Source: JAVBUZ01 sp031554725 (GTDB lineage: Bacteria > Bacillota > Clostridia > Lachnospirales > Lachnospiraceae). Taken from it: a DNA stretch of 6,769 nt. Positions within the stretch are counted from its first letter, which is position 1, and each line of letters starts with the position of its first letter. The stretch lies in the NCBI GenBank assembly GCA_031554725.1, contig JAVBUZ010000004.1, forward strand, positions 1 to 6,769, in the 5' to 3' direction. The notes below the pieces were generated by a model. The model was given only the letters and a program-made list of their open reading frames with translations, was not told the origin of the DNA and did no database searches. This document shows, one piece after another, positions 5,188-6,769 of the stretch. The translations under genes were made by a program, and so were the position numbers.

Positions 5188-6672
5188 ATGATGAATTTAC
5201 CACAAATTAAAGTGGGTGTTGTGGCAGTAAGCCGCGACTGCTTTCCAGAGTCTTTATCAGTAAACAGAAGAAAGGCACTTATGGCTGCTTATACCAAAAA
5301 GTATGGCACAGAAGGTGTTTACGAATGTCCAGTTTGTATCGTAGAAAGCGAAATACATATGGTTCAGGCTTTAGAAGATATTAAAGCTGCTGGCTGTAAT
5401 GCACTTTGCGTATACCTAGGAAACTTTGGACCAGAAATTAGTGAAACCTTATTAGCAAAACATTTTGACGGACCTGCAATGTTTATCGCAGCAGCAGAAG
5501 AATCTCAGGGCGATTTAATGGATGGCCGTGGTGATGCTTACTGTGGTATGCTTAATGCAAGCTATAACTTAAAGTTACGTAATGTAAAAGCATACATCCC
5601 AGAATATCCAGTAGGTGATGCTGAAAAATGTGCAGATATGCTTAATGAGTTTTTACCAATTGCAAGAGCAATCGTTGGTCTTTCTGACTTAAAGATTATC
5701 AGCTTTGGTCCTAGACCACTTAACTTCCTTGCATGTAATGCACCTATCAAACAGTTATACAACTTAGGCGTTGAAATTGAAGAAAACTCAGAGCTTGACT
5801 TGTTTGAAGCATTCAACAAACATGCAAATGACCCTCGTATTCCAGCTAAGATGAAAGAAATGGAAGAAGAATTAGGTGATGGAAATCTAAAACCTGAAAT
5901 CCTTCCTAAATTAGCACAGTACGAGCTTACACTATTAGATTGGGTTGAAGCTCATAAGGGCTATAGAAAATATGTTGCAATCGCTGGCAAATGCTGGCCT
6001 GCATTCCAGACACAGTTTGGCTTTGTTCCTTGCTACGTAAACAGCCGTCTAACAGGAATGGGTATCCCAGTTTCTTGTGAAGTAGATATTTATGGTTGTC
6101 TAAGCGAGTACATTGGTGCATGTGTAAGTGAAGATGTTGTTACTTTACTTGATATCAACAACAGCGTTCCAGCAGATATGTATGAAGAATCTATCAAAAC
6201 ACAGTATGACTATACACAGGAAGATACTTTCATGGGCTTCCACTGTGGAAATACATGTACAAAGAAATTAGCTGCTTGTAGCATGAAGTATCAGAAAATC
6301 ATGGCAAGAAACCTACCAGAAGAAGTAACACAGGGTACACTTGAAGGAGATATTGCTCCTGGAGATATTACATTCTACCGTTTACAGAGCACTGCAGATT
6401 GTCAGCTTCGTGCTTACATTGCACACGGTGAAGTTCTTCCAGTAGCTACAAAATCTTTCGGTGGTATCGGCGTATTCGCTATTCCAGAAATGGGAAGATT
6501 CTATCGCCACGTACTTATCGAAAAGAACTATCCACACCATGGTGCGGTAGCATTTGGTCACTACGGCAAGGCATTATACGAAGTATTTAAATACATCGGT
6601 GTTCCTGTAGAGGATCTAAACTTCAATCAGCCAAAGGGCATGATGTATCCTACAGAGAATCCATTTGCATAA
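5188..6672 (+). CDS. L-fucose/L-arabinose isomerase-family protein
   Basis: This 494-aa cytoplasmic enzyme most likely interconverts an aldose and a ketose using a bound divalent metal. The N-terminal Rossmann-like part (KVGVVAVSRDCFPESL, then GCNALCVYLGNFGPE) and the central part (KIISFGPRP at 169-177) match the FucI/AraA superfamily. Candidate metal ligands are Glu298 in SCEVDIYG, Asp322 in LLDINN, and a His near the C-terminus in HHGAVAFGHYG (450-460). FHCGN at 351-355 is also typical. It is shorter than E. coli FucI (591 aa) but complete. It starts at 5188, 8 nt after AGGAGG (5174-5179), the strongest ribosome binding site in the operon; a second ATG follows directly. Family members act on L-fucose, D-arabinose or L-arabinose; pairing with a XylB-type kinase favours a pentose. 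By eye, the gene uses more C-ending Phe, Tyr and Asn codons than its neighbours, consistent with high expression. Confidence 0.88.
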   Translation: MMNLPQIKVGVVAVSRDCFPESLSVNRRKALMAAYTKKYGTEGVYECPVCIVESEIHMVQALEDIKAAGCNALCVYLGNFGPEISETLLAKHFDGPAMFIAAAEESQGDLMDGRGDAYCGMLNASYNLKLRNVKAYIPEYPVGDAEKCADMLNEFLPIARAIVGLSDLKIISFGPRPLNFLACNAPIKQLYNLGVEIEENSELDLFEAFNKHANDPRIPAKMKEMEEELGDGNLKPEILPKLAQYELTLLDWVEAHKGYRKYVAIAGKCWPAFQTQFGFVPCYVNSRLTGMGIPVSCEVDIYGCLSEYIGACVSEDVVTLLDINNSVPADMYEESIKTQYDYTQEDTFMGFHCGNTCTKKLAACSMKYQKIMARNLPEEVTQGTLEGDIAPGDITFYRLQSTADCQLRAYIAHGEVLPVATKSFGGIGVFAIPEMGRFYRHVLIEKNYPHHGAVAFGHYGKALYEVFKYIGVPVEDLNFNQPKGMMYPTENPFA

Positions 6673-6705
6673 AACTATGAAAATCTTGGTAATTTTATGC
6701 ATTTT
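6666..6705 (+). terminator. Weak AT-rich stem-loop after the operon
   Basis: TGCATAAAA (6666-6674) pairs perfectly with TTTTATGCA (6693-6701) across an 18-nt loop, followed by TTTT. One arm overlaps the isomerase stop codon. With only two GC pairs and a large loop it is a poor intrinsic terminator, but no other candidate is visible before the window ends. Confidence 0.35.
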
Positions 6706-6769
6706 AAACAATTATTAACAGAAGTGCTTGAAAAAATTATGGTAATTATGTATCATATTCAAAAAATAA

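Noticed and set aside
6697..6769. Short open frame beginning ATG-CAT-TTT and running off the window end
   Set aside because: It has no convincing ribosome binding site, only 24 codons are visible, and it overlaps the stem-loop; the evidence is too thin to call a gene.

Overview
The window looks like a chromosomal segment from a low-GC Gram-positive anaerobe of the Clostridia, most likely Lachnospiraceae. This is inferred from the AT-rich sequence, the AGGAGG-type ribosome binding sites and the gene set (XylB, a DUF4867-type protein, an L-fucose/L-arabinose isomerase-like protein and a LacI regulator). I cannot name the species.

Layout, left to right. (1) 1-545, + strand: a type II toxin-antitoxin pair, with a Phd/YefM-type antitoxin whose first codons lie before the window, followed by a RelE/ParE-type toxin. 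(2) 546-927: no credible gene. The interval is almost entirely one long, imperfect inverted repeat (core 586-897, possibly 556-927) around a strong inner hairpin (709-766). It lies between the convergent toxin and lacI genes. (3) 917-2739, - strand: a two-gene unit made of an unrecognised 261-aa protein and, 17 nt downstream, a LacI-family regulator. (4) 2740-3031: a divergent control region with two near-identical 14-bp palindromes (CGTGC-N4-GCACG) whose centres are 138 bp apart. One sits at the predicted transcription start of the rightward operon; the other lies just upstream of the leftward pair. (5) 3032-6672, + strand: a compact three-gene operon of xylulokinase-like kinase, DUF4867-type protein and L-fucose/L-arabinose isomerase-like protein. 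(6) 6673-6769: a short AT-rich tail with a weak stem-loop and no supported gene.

Proposed joint function (inference): the isomerase converts an aldose to a ketose, the FGGY kinase phosphorylates the ketose, and the product enters the pentose phosphate pathway. The LacI protein probably senses the sugar or an intermediate. It would repress both its own transcript and the catabolic operon through the two palindromes, which are spaced for possible DNA looping. The DUF4867-type protein, placed between kinase and isomerase, has a cupin-like His/Glu/His pattern and may perform an unassigned step on the same sugar. The substrate cannot be settled from sequence; no transporter is present in the window.

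Most worth a second look: the long palindrome, the paired operators, the DUF4867-type protein, and the unrecognised protein co-transcribed with lacI.
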